In this document: positions 1 to 8,582 of the stretch, piece by piece
Layout of the letters: each line of letters starts with the position of its first letter
How positions within the stretch are numbered: position 1 is the stretch's first letter
Source of the DNA: Synechococcus sp. BSA11S
GTDB lineage: Bacteria; Cyanobacteriota; Cyanobacteriia; PCC-6307; Cyanobiaceae
Reading direction: 5' to 3'
NCBI RefSeq assembly: GCF_014224355.1
Contig: NZ_VNWP01000005.1
Location: 1 to 64,000, forward strand
DNA length: 64,000 bases
Notes under the pieces: model-generated
What the model was told of the DNA's origin: nothing
The model's input: the letters and a program-made list of their open reading frames with translations, nothing else
Databases searched by the model: none
Made by a program: the position numbers and the translations under genes

Positions 1-788
1 AGGCCTCATAGCTCCCTTGGAGGCAAGACTCCCAATGAGGTCTATACTGAGACCAAACCCTGTTCCTCCCGTCCGGAGTTAACGATGTCAGGGGCCAGAA
101 CTGTCCAGTAAAAGGCACCCACCTCACACCGGCCAACCTTTGTTTAGCTGGATGATGCCCTTGGCCCTCTCGGAGTGGCCAGTCTTTCTCGCCACCACCC
201 TGGGCTCCCTGGATCGGCAACAGTCTCCTGCCGATCCGGCTGCTGGAACCAACCCCAATCGGCCAGGATCGGTGCACCGCTTCAGATCGTGGCCACCTTG
301 GGCCTCGGAACCTGGATCCTCAGGACTGACAGCGACAATCTCTACCCCGGAAATCACACGGCGGCCGTAGTCGAAGGGTTGGAGGTCCATCCGGAGGCCG
401 CGGTGGTCGGCTGACAGTCGATCGAGTTGGATGAAGCCAGTGGCCGGTTCAGTTCCCACCGCACGCCCGCCGATCCAGCCGAATTCAGGCTCTGGTTGCC
501 CTGCCCCCCCTGAGCCCACCAGACGGTGGGGCTGTGCCAGCAGGCCCTGCTCGTGGCCGGCGGCTCTCGCCTGCCTTCGCCTTCGAATACTGGGACCTTT
601 GCTGAGGTGAGGATTGCAGCGCATGGTTCTGGCCTGCTCAATCTGCTCCTGGCCACCGTGGTCGCACGGGTGAAAGGGCAGTAACGCCTGAAGCGCGGTT
701 GAAGTTATGTGTACGGCAGGAGCGTTGCTTCTATCGCCGCCAGATGAAGGGAAGCAGGATGAGCTGTTCGCCCTCCTATCCAGCCTGC
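1..788. other. Unassigned stretch at the left end of the glycan island
   Basis: I see no gene I can support here. Open frames exist on both strands, the longest on the minus strand running through about 124-1011, but their translations are rich in Arg/Pro/Ser, lack recognisable motifs and overlap the 3' part of the neighbouring glycosyltransferase gene. The stretch could be an intergenic or decayed remnant at the island edge. An imperfect inverted repeat with 6-base arms (CCTCAT and ATGAGG) lies near bases 4-40 and could be coincidental. Confidence 0.4.
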
Positions 789-1763
789 TCACCACCGCTC
801 GACACGACCTGGGTCGCCGAGCTTCTGGCGCAGAATCCGGGGGTACCAGGCCTGGGGAATCCAGAGGAGTGGAGCCAGTAACACCATCACCAGCCCATAG
901 TGCCAGGACAACAGAGCCAGGTGCAGATGGATCGTCAGAGGCCGCACTCCTTGGGAGCGCGATCCGTAGAAGGGCCGCACCCGCAGACACTTCACCACCA
1001 TGCGAGCCCAATCCCTGTGGAACAACATCCGCTGCAGGGCGCGGCGATTCTCCGCGTCGATGATGCCACAGAACGTGGAGAGTGAGATCGCCATTTCATA
1101 CCAGGTGGCCGCCTTTGGCCAGCCGGCTTCGGATACACCGTGGGACACCGGCCGCAGCGGCGAGAACATCAGCCGATAACCATCCTGGGCACAGGCCTTC
1201 AGAGGCGGCAGCAGGTGGGAAAATTTGGTGGAATAGCCAAGATAGGCCGTGGCCAGATGGCGGCGGCAAGGGGCTGTGCGAAACAGCCAGTTAGACACCA
1301 GCAACAGATTATTGAACGCCTGTGGATAATCAGCGGCCAACATGGTGTCAAGGTATCCGCTCAAGGCCGTCACCGTGCAGGCAGACTGACGACCGAACAA
1401 TCCAGAGTCGTACTTCACTGCGGTGATGTCCTCCGGCAGGTCGTCGATCGTCTGGATGAGAATGTCCCGCGCCGCTGGTGTGAAGAAGTCGTCGTCGCCC
1501 ACGATCATCAACCAGGGGGTGGTCACCACCTCAAAAGCCCGCAGGAAGTTCACCCCCGCCGAGAGGTTGGCGACGTTGCGCCGATAGCTGAGCGAGTGCC
1601 CCTGGAACTGCAGGGAATGGCCAAGACTCGAGACCGGATCATTGTCTGACACAATCACATCAGCAATTGCTGCCAGTCCCGCCTGCTCGAGGGAATGCAG
1701 CAGCTCCAGCAACGACGCTTCCCGCTGATACGTGGGAATCCAGATGGTGAGGAGGTTGGACAA
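789..1763 (-). CDS. Family 2 glycosyltransferase
   Basis: Predicted inverting GT-A sugar transferase that adds one residue to the polysaccharide made by this island. The protein (about 324 aa) opens with the typical GT2 strand LLTIWIPTYQRE, followed by a VSDNDP turn and the metal/nucleotide-binding motif VGDDDFF. A hydrophobic stretch near the C-terminus (ALLSWHYGLVMVLLAPLLW) may anchor it at the membrane. I chose the TTG start at 1763 because the GT2 fold begins there and the upstream gene stops 4 bp before it; longer readings run into that gene. It is the last island gene before the unassigned left end. The acceptor and donor sugars cannot be read from sequence. Confidence 0.8.
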   Translation of the reverse strand: MSNLLTIWIPTYQREASLLELLHSLEQAGLAAIADVIVSDNDPVSSLGHSLQFQGHSLSYRRNVANLSAGVNFLRAFEVVTTPWLMIVGDDDFFTPAARDILIQTIDDLPEDITAVKYDSGLFGRQSACTVTALSGYLDTMLAADYPQAFNNLLLVSNWLFRTAPCRRHLATAYLGYSTKFSHLLPPLKACAQDGYRLMFSPLRPVSHGVSEAGWPKAATWYEMAISLSTFCGIIDAENRRALQRMLFHRDWARMVVKCLRVRPFYGSRSQGVRPLTIHLHLALLSWHYGLVMVLLAPLLWIPQAWYPRILRQKLGDPGRVERW

Positions 1764-1767
1764 GGGG

Positions 1768-3012
1768 TCAGAACCAGGAGATCGGCGGCAGGCGGCGCAG
1801 CCTCGAACCGAAGCTGAACAGGCGGGTGCTGAAGAAGACGATGAACGGCTGCAGCAACCGGAATAGGCCGATGGCGCCCAGCACATCCGCCACCCGATCG
1901 ATCAGATTCAGCAGCAGGCAGAGAGCGCTATGGGTCCAGTAGGGCAGCTTGAGTGTGCGTACATACAGGCGGGCGAAGCCGGAGGAAAGTGCTGTGCCGT
2001 TGAACACCGTCTGAATCGTACGGGTATCTTTGATCGACTGGCAGTAATGATCGATGGATTGAAGTGTGTCCGGGCCGATACGCAGCGATTCCATCAGCAC
2101 CGGATCAGTGAATAGCTGCTGAATCAAAGCAACTGCCTTTCGATTCACAGAACGGAAGCGCAGCAGAGAAAGCTTTTGGGGAGGGCCATCGGCACCCAGC
2201 CTATCAATGAAGCACTCGGCATCATCGGTGACATAGGTGGAGAGATCCACGAGAAACTCGTTGAAGCAGGACGGGGGAAACGGATTGCTCGTCAGGTACA
2301 CAGGAAGGCCCAGATTCGCGGCCTCCAGGAAGATGTTGGTGAGCGGATCAAAGCTGATCAACCCCCGCGAATCAGCCATCAAGTTAATCAGTCCCTTCCG
2401 AGTAGAGGGATAGTCCCGCGTGATCAACCGTATGTTCAATCCCAGCAGGGCACGATGCAGGGGCCTAGGCAGGGCTTTAAGCCTGCCCTTACCGGTATAG
2501 AAGCAAACAGATCTGAGCTGCTGGCGATGGGGGCGATAGGAGCCATTCGCCTTGGTGAGTTCGGCATCGGCAGGGGGATGAATGAACAGGTAGTTCGGGT
2601 GACAAGGAAACGCAAAAGTAGAAAAGGGCAGCATCAGATCCCCTGGACGCATCGCTGGCTTGTAGGTGGTCAGCAGACCACTGGGAGCCAGTACCCACCA
2701 CAGCACCTGCTGGAAATATGGTCGAGCCTTCTTGAGCAAACCCCTCGGGGCAGATTCCGGCACCACCAGGAGGCTCCCCTCCGGCGCCTCCCGGAAATGG
2801 GCAATGAAACGAAACTGCCGAAAGCGTTGGTGGAGCTTTGGCCAGTAACGTCGGTAAAAGCGATAAGGCTGATAAGGCAATAGGCAGACATCGTGCCCGG
2901 CGTCCTTCAACTCCATGGCCAATGTGAGAATGCAGGAGTGACCGTTACTGCGGGGATTCAGTTCCGTCGGTGAGAGGAAAACGATACTGCGGGGCAAACT
3001 CACGGTCAACAC
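1768..3012 (-). CDS. Glycosyltransferase-like protein (GT4-like architecture)
   Basis: Protein of about 414 aa, probably a sugar transferase of the island, although family motifs are weak. The N-terminus (IVFLSPTELNPRSNGHSCIL, then LAMELKDAGHDVCLLPY) looks like the first Rossmann half of a GT-B enzyme. The middle part (RGLISFDPLTNIFLEAANLG) resembles the nucleotide-sugar-binding region with its conserved Glu (SF.PLTN..LEA..LGLPV). Two hydrophobic segments near the C-terminus may associate with the membrane. The GTG start at 3012 is the longest reading and fits the fold start. It sits between an SDR gene and a GT2 gene on the same strand. It could also be a glycan-modifying protein of another kind; I do not recognise a named homologue. 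Confidence 0.6.
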   Translation of the reverse strand: MLTVSLPRSIVFLSPTELNPRSNGHSCILTLAMELKDAGHDVCLLPYQPYRFYRRYWPKLHQRFRQFRFIAHFREAPEGSLLVVPESAPRGLLKKARPYFQQVLWWVLAPSGLLTTYKPAMRPGDLMLPFSTFAFPCHPNYLFIHPPADAELTKANGSYRPHRQQLRSVCFYTGKGRLKALPRPLHRALLGLNIRLITRDYPSTRKGLINLMADSRGLISFDPLTNIFLEAANLGLPVYLTSNPFPPSCFNEFLVDLSTYVTDDAECFIDRLGADGPPQKLSLLRFRSVNRKAVALIQQLFTDPVLMESLRIGPDTLQSIDHYCQSIKDTRTIQTVFNGTALSSGFARLYVRTLKLPYWTHSALCLLLNLIDRVADVLGAIGLFRLLQPFIVFFSTRLFSFGSRLRRLPPISWF

Positions 3013-3061
3013 TGCTACAGGGTGGATGAAGCACAGCCAGGATGCCCGCCGTTGTATCGCT

Positions 3062-4060
3062 TCAGAGATCGATACGAAGCGGGGAACAGCTTAGGGGAGT
3101 GGGTCGCCCGTTCTCTGGCCAAGGCGGCGCGGCCAGCCCTAAACCCACACCGGTATCAATGATCTGTTCTTCGAGGCTGTGGGGATTCTGATCAAATCTG
3201 GTCAGAGCTGCAAGGAACGGCTCGGTGTCGGCCCCATAGCTCTGGGCAGGCGCGGTAGTGTCGAGCCGGGAAATCACAGGGGGCAGACGATAGATCCTGC
3301 ACACCGATTCCGCCAGCTGTTCCAGACTTACATGATGCGTAACAGCATCAAGTTGCCCCAACGCAGGGGGCTCGGCAGAGAGCAACCAGGCCCAAGCCAA
3401 AGCGGTGATATCACCGGCATTTCCATAACTACGCCACACCGGAGCAGGTGAGTTGATGCGAATCGGTAAGCGCTGCTGCGCCTTGAGAAGAAAGTCGCCA
3501 AGGGCGAAACGCGCCGGATCTCGGATGAAACGACCGGAAAGGGCGTAAATCCGCAGAACGAGAGCCGAACGGTTCCGAGCCAGAAGCCTTTCCTCCTCTA
3601 GCTTGAGCACACCATAGGGGTCGTCGAGCAAGCTCCTCTCTGGATCAGAACATGAGGCATGGACTGCGGCTGCTCCAGAGGAGACGACGACAACCCTGGC
3701 AGCAGGGGCCAGTTCGAGAGCCCGGAGAACCTGTGCAGTGATGCCGCGATTGATGGCAACGTATCGTTCCTTTTCCATCGAGCCGAGACGATCCCGGGTG
3801 AGGAAGGCCGCATGAAAAAAGGCACTGATCCGGCCACTCATCGCCAGATCAGGCAGGTCCGAGAGGGGATAAACGGGAATTTTCAACTGCAGCTGATCTG
3901 GATACGCTGTGGTGGGAAGTGTGCTGGATCGACTGGCAAAAGCACGCACTCGCTGCATGAATTCGTCCGGAGTCATCCGCCGCTGAAGAGCATGGAGCGC
4001 TGAGCGCCCAACCCAGCCAGTGGCCCCCGAGACCACAATCAAACCAGAATCAGACAGCAA
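3062..4060 (-). CDS. NAD(P)-dependent epimerase/dehydratase-like SDR
   Basis: Extended-SDR protein of about 332 aa, predicted to oxidise, reduce or epimerise a nucleotide-linked sugar or a derived intermediate. The N-terminal nucleotide-binding motif GATGWVGRSA is intact. VVVSSGAAAVHAS supplies the catalytic Ser region, and DPYGVLKLEEE carries the YxxxK pair. The start is a TTG at 4060, five bases after the stop of the upstream aldolase gene, whose last codons contain a purine-rich GGAGGGAG that could serve as ribosome binding site. The position between the aldolase and the glycosyltransferases suggests a late reduction or epimerisation step. The substrate is unknown; this family is too broad for a firmer call. 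Confidence 0.75.
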   Translation of the reverse strand: MLSDSGLIVVSGATGWVGRSALHALQRRMTPDEFMQRVRAFASRSSTLPTTAYPDQLQLKIPVYPLSDLPDLAMSGRISAFFHAAFLTRDRLGSMEKERYVAINRGITAQVLRALELAPAARVVVVSSGAAAVHASCSDPERSLLDDPYGVLKLEEERLLARNRSALVLRIYALSGRFIRDPARFALGDFLLKAQQRLPIRINSPAPVWRSYGNAGDITALAWAWLLSAEPPALGQLDAVTHHVSLEQLAESVCRIYRLPPVISRLDTTAPAQSYGADTEPFLAALTRFDQNPHSLEEQIIDTGVGLGLAAPPWPENGRPTPLSCSPLRIDL

Positions 4061-4065
4061 AGGAC

Positions 4066-4866
4066 TTATTCTCCCTCCAGGATCTTCCAGCGACTTTCAA
4101 GCATATCAATGCGGGCATCATCTTCTTTATACATCAGTCCGTAATATTCACGCTTATTCAGAAGCCAGAGCAACTCGAAGTGAACTGCATTGCGAAGGCC
4201 CTGAGAAAGGTTTAGAATGGAGAGAGCAGACGAATCAAAAACAACCTTCCTTGTCTCGAACCTCTTCAGGTGGGCAGCCTCAAAACGCCTAAGGTTGTCA
4301 AAAGCATCGATGGAGACCGCACCGCCAACAACAAAATCCAGATTTCGCTTTGCGCAGAGGTGGCCGATTTTCTCTCCAACCGCCGTAACCTCTTCAGACT
4401 CGACACCAGCACGACCGACTCCTATCGATCCGCTGTAATCAACACGCCCAAACACTATGCCATCGCAACCAGGCTTACCGGAGGCAATGTCCACTAAAGT
4501 GTCAATATTCTGAAAAGCCGTAACAGTTTCCACGTTGAAGAGGAAGGTCACATCCTCTTGCTCCTCAAGGGTGAACACCTTATTGACGGCAGCGATATAT
4601 TTGCTTAGTGCGTAAGGAGTTTCCACCATCGGAGCAATGATGTAACGAACCCCGAACTGACGGGCCTCCAGCATATCTCTGATGGCTTCGCAGCCGCCAA
4701 TTTTCAAGGCAAGCCCAACACCGGCCTTGTGGACAATTTCAAGCAGTCGCAGCAATTCATCGGCACGGGTTCCTTCCGCCTCGAATTCAGCTTTGGCGGC
4801 CAACACCCCAAACTCCTCACGTCCGCACTTGAGGAGATCAAGCATTTTCCGCTCGTACGTGTTCAT
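4066..4866 (-). CDS. HpcH/HpaI aldolase / citrate-lyase-beta-like protein
   Basis: TIM-barrel protein of 266 aa related to class II pyruvate aldolases and CitE-like lyases, which make or break C-C bonds next to pyruvate or acetyl-CoA-type units using a divalent metal. The metal-binding Glu lies in FLFNVETVTAF and the metal-binding Asp in GIVFGRVDYSGSIG. The barrel strand IIAPMVETPYAL is also typical. The gene starts with ATG and has a 48-bp AT-richer leader. The base composition is clearly lower in GC than the housekeeping genes. Beside a pyruvate-using ThDP enzyme and a cyclase-like gene, it probably takes part in building the unusual sugar. Its substrate is not predictable, and it could have another role in the same operon. 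Confidence 0.8.
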   Translation of the reverse strand: MNTYERKMLDLLKCGREEFGVLAAKAEFEAEGTRADELLRLLEIVHKAGVGLALKIGGCEAIRDMLEARQFGVRYIIAPMVETPYALSKYIAAVNKVFTLEEQEDVTFLFNVETVTAFQNIDTLVDIASGKPGCDGIVFGRVDYSGSIGVGRAGVESEEVTAVGEKIGHLCAKRNLDFVVGGAVSIDAFDNLRRFEAAHLKRFETRKVVFDSSALSILNLSQGLRNAVHFELLWLLNKREYYGLMYKEDDARIDMLESRWKILEGE

Positions 4867-4914
4867 TGAACTGCGCTACGGCTAAGGTAGAATGCTAACA
4901 TAAGCGGAGCCTTT

Positions 4915-6741
4915 TCAGGACCCAGCGCTGATGTAAGGAAGAACAACTGAATTCAACTCCTGATCAAGTTCCGGTGTCATGCGGTGGAGAGGGTTAGACT
5001 CCATTCCTCCAGTGACGCTGACGCGGCTGGCAATCTTGGGGAAATAGGTTTGCTCTGGGTGAAGCGGAACCAAAAAGATGTCAGGACCCTCACGAGTCCA
5101 ACGCCTCAGGAACTTGGGATCGCCCTGCCATTCGCTCGAAAGCTGATAACAATTAAGCCCATAGGCCTTAGCAAGCATACGCCAATCAGGAAAACCCAGC
5201 CCACTACTGATGTCGCAACCAAGGTAGGCCCCATCAAAGTAGTTTTTTTGAGTCATGCGGATCGAAGCATAGCCATTGTTGCAGAAAAGAAATATTTTCA
5301 GATTCAGTTTATTGACTGACGCCGTAGCCAACTCCTGCAGATTCTGCGTGAAGCCTCCATCCCCCTCAACCAGTACTGTGCGGTGAAGAGGGTCCGCCAA
5401 GCTGGCACCAATCGCTCCCGCAAGTCCGTATCCCATGCTGGCCAGGCCCTTGTTGGTCAGCATCGTCTGATCATGACGAATTTCGAAAGCCTGCATCATT
5501 ACGGTGAAAGCCCCACCACTGCTGCAAGGAACAATGTGATCCTCAGGACCTGTGATCTGAGAAAGAGTCAGTGCAAAGTCATAGGGATTAAGAAACCCCT
5601 CAGGCGTAAGATTACAGTCTTCAGAAAGGGGAAGCCTGTCTCTGACAGAAATGCAGAATCCAAGCCACTCCCTGTGATCACCTAGCTGACACCCCATCAG
5701 TGCTTCCAGAAAGAGATCTGCATCTGCAGCAATCGGCAGGTCAACAGTGGGATTGGCCTTCTCCAATTCAAACGGATCAAGCTCAACCTGGATGATCTCT
5801 CCCAACGGAAGGAAGGATTGCCAGTTGAACCCTGTCTGCTGCAGACCCAGACGCGTTCCAACGGAAATCAGGAGATCCGATTGCTGAATCAATATATTGC
5901 TGTATCGCATTCCCCAAGTGTTGGGGCGCCCAAAGTAGTTGGGCTGGTCTGATCCGAAGCGATCCGCTCCATTCCATGTGGTCATGATGGGCAGGCTGAC
6001 CGATGCCAGAGCACTCCTGAGGCGCATGGCACACGGCCGACTGACACCCCCTCCAATCAGAAGCACAGGACGTCTGGCTGTACAAATTCGGGAAGCAATG
6101 TCCTCGATCTGGAGCGATGCAGTCACATCTGCAGACACCTTTGGTGGATCCTTGGAGGATGCAGGCAAGGCTGAAGACTCCAGAGGGGCAGGCCGAAACT
6201 CCGTTGAGGAAAACTGGGCGGCCTGCACATCCAGAGGGATCTCCAGAAAGACGGGGCCCCTTCTGCCGCTCATGCCTTGGCGAACAAGGGTCTCAAACGG
6301 CTCGCGCTGCAACGGTTCACGGAGGCACTCGCTGACCTTGCACACCGGAGCCGCGAGGGAGACACCGTCCACTTCCTGAATTCCCAGCTGACGGAGGCCC
6401 GCTGGAGCCAGATCCTGCACTTTCACTTGGCCTCCGATCAGAAGCAGTTCCCGACTTTCCAAGTAGGCGCCTGCCAATCCTGTAATCGTGTTCGTCAGCC
6501 CCGGGCCCGCAGTGACCAAAGCCAGGGACCGGCCCACACCCGGGGCTGCCGTACCTGTATCGAGAGTAGCGTTGTGATACTCAGCAGCAATCACCGCCGC
6601 AACCTCGTGAACGGTTGGCACACAGACCATTCTTTGGCGTGCTGAATTCAGCAGATGCATGATGTTTCCCCCTGCCACGAAATAACAATGGGAATAGCCG
6701 ATATCAACCAGCCAATCAAACAGGCAATCGGAGTACTTCAT
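4915..6741 (-). CDS. ThDP-dependent acetolactate-synthase-like enzyme (YerE-like candidate)
   Basis: Large thiamine-diphosphate enzyme of 608 aa with acetolactate-synthase architecture. The N-terminal PYR domain carries the cofactor-activating Glu (HE at residues 45-46, VPTVHEVAAV). A central Rossmann-like domain follows (PVLLIGGGVSRP). The C-terminal PP domain has the GDGG...NN metal-diphosphate motif (VEGDGGFTQ, then FLFCNNGY). Family members decarboxylate pyruvate and move the acetyl unit to an acceptor. YerE of Yersinia does this onto C4 of CDP-4-keto-3,6-dideoxyhexose to make branched yersiniose. Here rfbF/rfbG/rfbH would supply that acceptor, so a YerE-like role is a reasonable inference, not proof. 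The start overlaps the upstream cyclase stop by 4 bp (ATGA). A true acetolactate synthase is less likely because no ilvN partner is present. Confidence 0.85.
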   Translation of the reverse strand: MKYSDCLFDWLVDIGYSHCYFVAGGNIMHLLNSARQRMVCVPTVHEVAAVIAAEYHNATLDTGTAAPGVGRSLALVTAGPGLTNTITGLAGAYLESRELLLIGGQVKVQDLAPAGLRQLGIQEVDGVSLAAPVCKVSECLREPLQREPFETLVRQGMSGRRGPVFLEIPLDVQAAQFSSTEFRPAPLESSALPASSKDPPKVSADVTASLQIEDIASRICTARRPVLLIGGGVSRPCAMRLRSALASVSLPIMTTWNGADRFGSDQPNYFGRPNTWGMRYSNILIQQSDLLISVGTRLGLQQTGFNWQSFLPLGEIIQVELDPFELEKANPTVDLPIAADADLFLEALMGCQLGDHREWLGFCISVRDRLPLSEDCNLTPEGFLNPYDFALTLSQITGPEDHIVPCSSGGAFTVMMQAFEIRHDQTMLTNKGLASMGYGLAGAIGASLADPLHRTVLVEGDGGFTQNLQELATASVNKLNLKIFLFCNNGYASIRMTQKNYFDGAYLGCDISSGLGFPDWRMLAKAYGLNCYQLSSEWQGDPKFLRRWTREGPDIFLVPLHPEQTYFPKIASRVSVTGGMESNPLHRMTPELDQELNSVVLPYISAGS

Positions 6742-7856
6742 AGGTGCGAAGCCAAAGTGGCCACATCCTGCAAAGCTCGGATCATGGCCTTTACAACAGC
6801 ATCGAGGCTTTGCGGATCGTCGGGTAACCTGCGCTCCACAACCCCCAGGTCATCAGTGTTGGAAGTGATCTGAGGGACGATGACGTGGAGGATTCCGGGA
6901 CTATGTTTTTTGTCACCTCTGAAGGCCTGCCTGAAGACCGTTTCATCAAAACAGTCGATCTGGGCAAAACTCACAACACCATCGAGCAATGTGAGCGAAT
7001 GGCGTCGTAATGGCTCCTGCTCAACAGAGCGGCCGCAGAACTCGATTGCCGCCAGCATCCCGATGGCCACGGCAAGTCCGTGGGGAACCGCAAATCCCGT
7101 CGCCGATTCCAGAGCATGACCCCAGGTATGGCCGAAGTTGAGGAGTCGGCGCTCGGCTCTGTCGAACTCATCGCGTTCGATGAACCACTGTTTAATGGTG
7201 AGCGTGGCATGCACAAGCGCTGCCAGGTCGCTGTCCTCCCAGGTGCCCGACAGGAGGGGTTCGGCAAGGCGCCTGTGAGCCTCAAAGGCGGCAGAGCCTC
7301 GGCACCAGGCGATCTTGGCCGCTTCAGCAGCACCACCGCGAATTTCCACAAGCGGTAGGGAGCGCGCAAATCCGGGCAGAATCTCGATATTCCTCGGGGG
7401 ATGGAAGTTACCGATAAGGTTTTTATACGGACCTGCGTTGATCGAACTCTTCCCGCCCAGACAGGAATCCGTCATCCCCAGAAACGTGGTGGGCACATAG
7501 GACCAGACAATCCCACGCATATAGAGCGAAGCCACAAATGTGGCGATGTCCTGAATGACGCCACCGCCGATGGCTATCAGGGTGGAGGATCGGGACAGCC
7601 CAGCCTCCTTGAGAGCCAGAAAGATAGTGAGAACAGCGTGGTAGGACTTCGCCTGTTCCGTTGCCTCCACATAGACAACAGGCACTCCCGGAGGCACCTG
7701 GAGGCGATTCTGAAAAAATGCATCCACCACTAGGAAATCCCCTGATGGCTCCCAGGCGGCAAGATCCGTGGATGCATGGACAACAACAGCATAATCCGCC
7801 ATTGAACTGCGGATTTTGATGGTCGGCAAACCTGGCGGGGAGTGGGTCAGAGCCAT
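6738..7856 (-). CDS. 3-dehydroquinate-synthase-like sugar phosphate cyclase
   Basis: Protein of 372 aa of the NAD- and metal-dependent sugar phosphate cyclase family, which turns a phosphorylated sugar acid or sugar into a carbocycle. The NAD loop is IGGGVIQD, and VPTTFLGMTDSCLGGK carries D130 and K136. Predicted metal ligands are E178, H243 and H259. R236, N240, H243 and H247 keep the spacing of the AroB active site (LLNFGHTWGHALE), and K181, K222 and the DKK near 315 are also present. By residues it looks catalytically competent and closer to dehydroquinate synthase than to valiolone-type synthases. Yet it is overlapped by the ThDP gene inside a sugar island, so a role in a cyclised sugar is more likely than shikimate supply. 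A displaced aroB cannot be excluded from this window. Confidence 0.82.
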   Translation of the reverse strand: MALTHSPPGLPTIKIRSSMADYAVVVHASTDLAAWEPSGDFLVVDAFFQNRLQVPPGVPVVYVEATEQAKSYHAVLTIFLALKEAGLSRSSTLIAIGGGVIQDIATFVASLYMRGIVWSYVPTTFLGMTDSCLGGKSSINAGPYKNLIGNFHPPRNIEILPGFARSLPLVEIRGGAAEAAKIAWCRGSAAFEAHRRLAEPLLSGTWEDSDLAALVHATLTIKQWFIERDEFDRAERRLLNFGHTWGHALESATGFAVPHGLAVAIGMLAAIEFCGRSVEQEPLRRHSLTLLDGVVSFAQIDCFDETVFRQAFRGDKKHSPGILHVIVPQITSNTDDLGVVERRLPDDPQSLDAVVKAMIRALQDVATLASHL

Positions 7857-7880
7857 GGACGGGAAGGGAACGGAGAACGT

Positions 7881-8582
7881 TCAGGTGCGGCGGAGGCCGA
7901 GGAAGCCCCCATCCACGATCAGGGACTGACCGGTGATGACACGGTTGCTCGGTCCGATCAGGAATGCCACTGCAGCAGCAATGTCCACGGGCTCCGCCAA
8001 GCGCAGAAGTGCGGTCTGTTGAATGAAGCCGTCAATCTGATCAGCGGACAGATGCTGACGAGTCATGGGTGTATCGACGACGCCGGGCAGGACCGCATTG
8101 ATGAGGATCCCCCGTTCACCGAGATCCAGCGCACAGGATTTGACGAGACCCTGGAGCGCGGCTTTTGACACGGTGTAGGAGAACTTGCTGAGTCGACTTT
8201 CCATTTGCCAGATCGAACTAATCACACACAACTTCGCACCAACATGGAGTTTGCCGGCACCCAACAGGGCAGCCATGCTGGAAGCAATGAAAGCGACATT
8301 GGCCTGCCAGAGATCAGCGAACGCCCCAGCGTCGAATTCTGTGATTTTATCGCTGGTATTGAGTCCATGGGCCCACACCACACCATGGAGTTCTGGAAGG
8401 CCCTGGAAGATGCTGGAATCCGGATCGGAGGCATAGTCCACCACGGTGTGTTGGCCGGATTCGGCATCAGCACCGCGCGGCCGACCGGCAGTGAAGACCT
8501 GCCAGGAGAGTGCCTGCAAAGCCAGTCGAATCGACTCTCCCAGGGCACCGCCGGCACCGAAGACCAGCACATTCTGATTCAT
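7881..8582 (-). CDS. Short-chain dehydrogenase/reductase
   Basis: Classical SDR of 233 aa, predicted to reduce a keto group with NAD(P)H. The nucleotide-binding glycine motif is VFGAGGALGE at residues 6-15. VVWAHG corresponds to the NNAG region, CVISSIW supplies the catalytic Ser, and FSYTVSKAAL gives the YxxxK pair. The C-terminal LIVDGGFLG is typical of the FabG-like type. The start is the ATG at 8582, which overlaps the rfbH stop as ATGA; a longer upstream reading would lie wholly inside rfbH. Translational coupling to rfbH suggests it acts on the product of RfbH or of the ThDP enzyme, as YerF does after YerE in yersiniose synthesis. That step assignment is inference. Confidence 0.88.
   Translation of the reverse strand: MNQNVLVFGAGGALGESIRLALQALSWQVFTAGRPRGADAESGQHTVVDYASDPDSSIFQGLPELHGVVWAHGLNTSDKITEFDAGAFADLWQANVAFIASSMAALLGAGKLHVGAKLCVISSIWQMESRLSKFSYTVSKAALQGLVKSCALDLGERGILINAVLPGVVDTPMTRQHLSADQIDGFIQQTALLRLAEPVDIAAAVAFLIGPSNRVITGQSLIVDGGFLGLRRT

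Noticed and set aside
1-788. Insertion-sequence remnant suggested by the inverted repeat near bases 4-40
   Set aside because: The arms are only 6 bases and no transposase-like reading frame could be supported.
4915-6741. Housekeeping acetolactate synthase (ilvB)
   Set aside because: No regulatory subunit gene is adjacent, the base composition is foreign, and it is translationally coupled to a cyclase-like gene in a sugar cluster.
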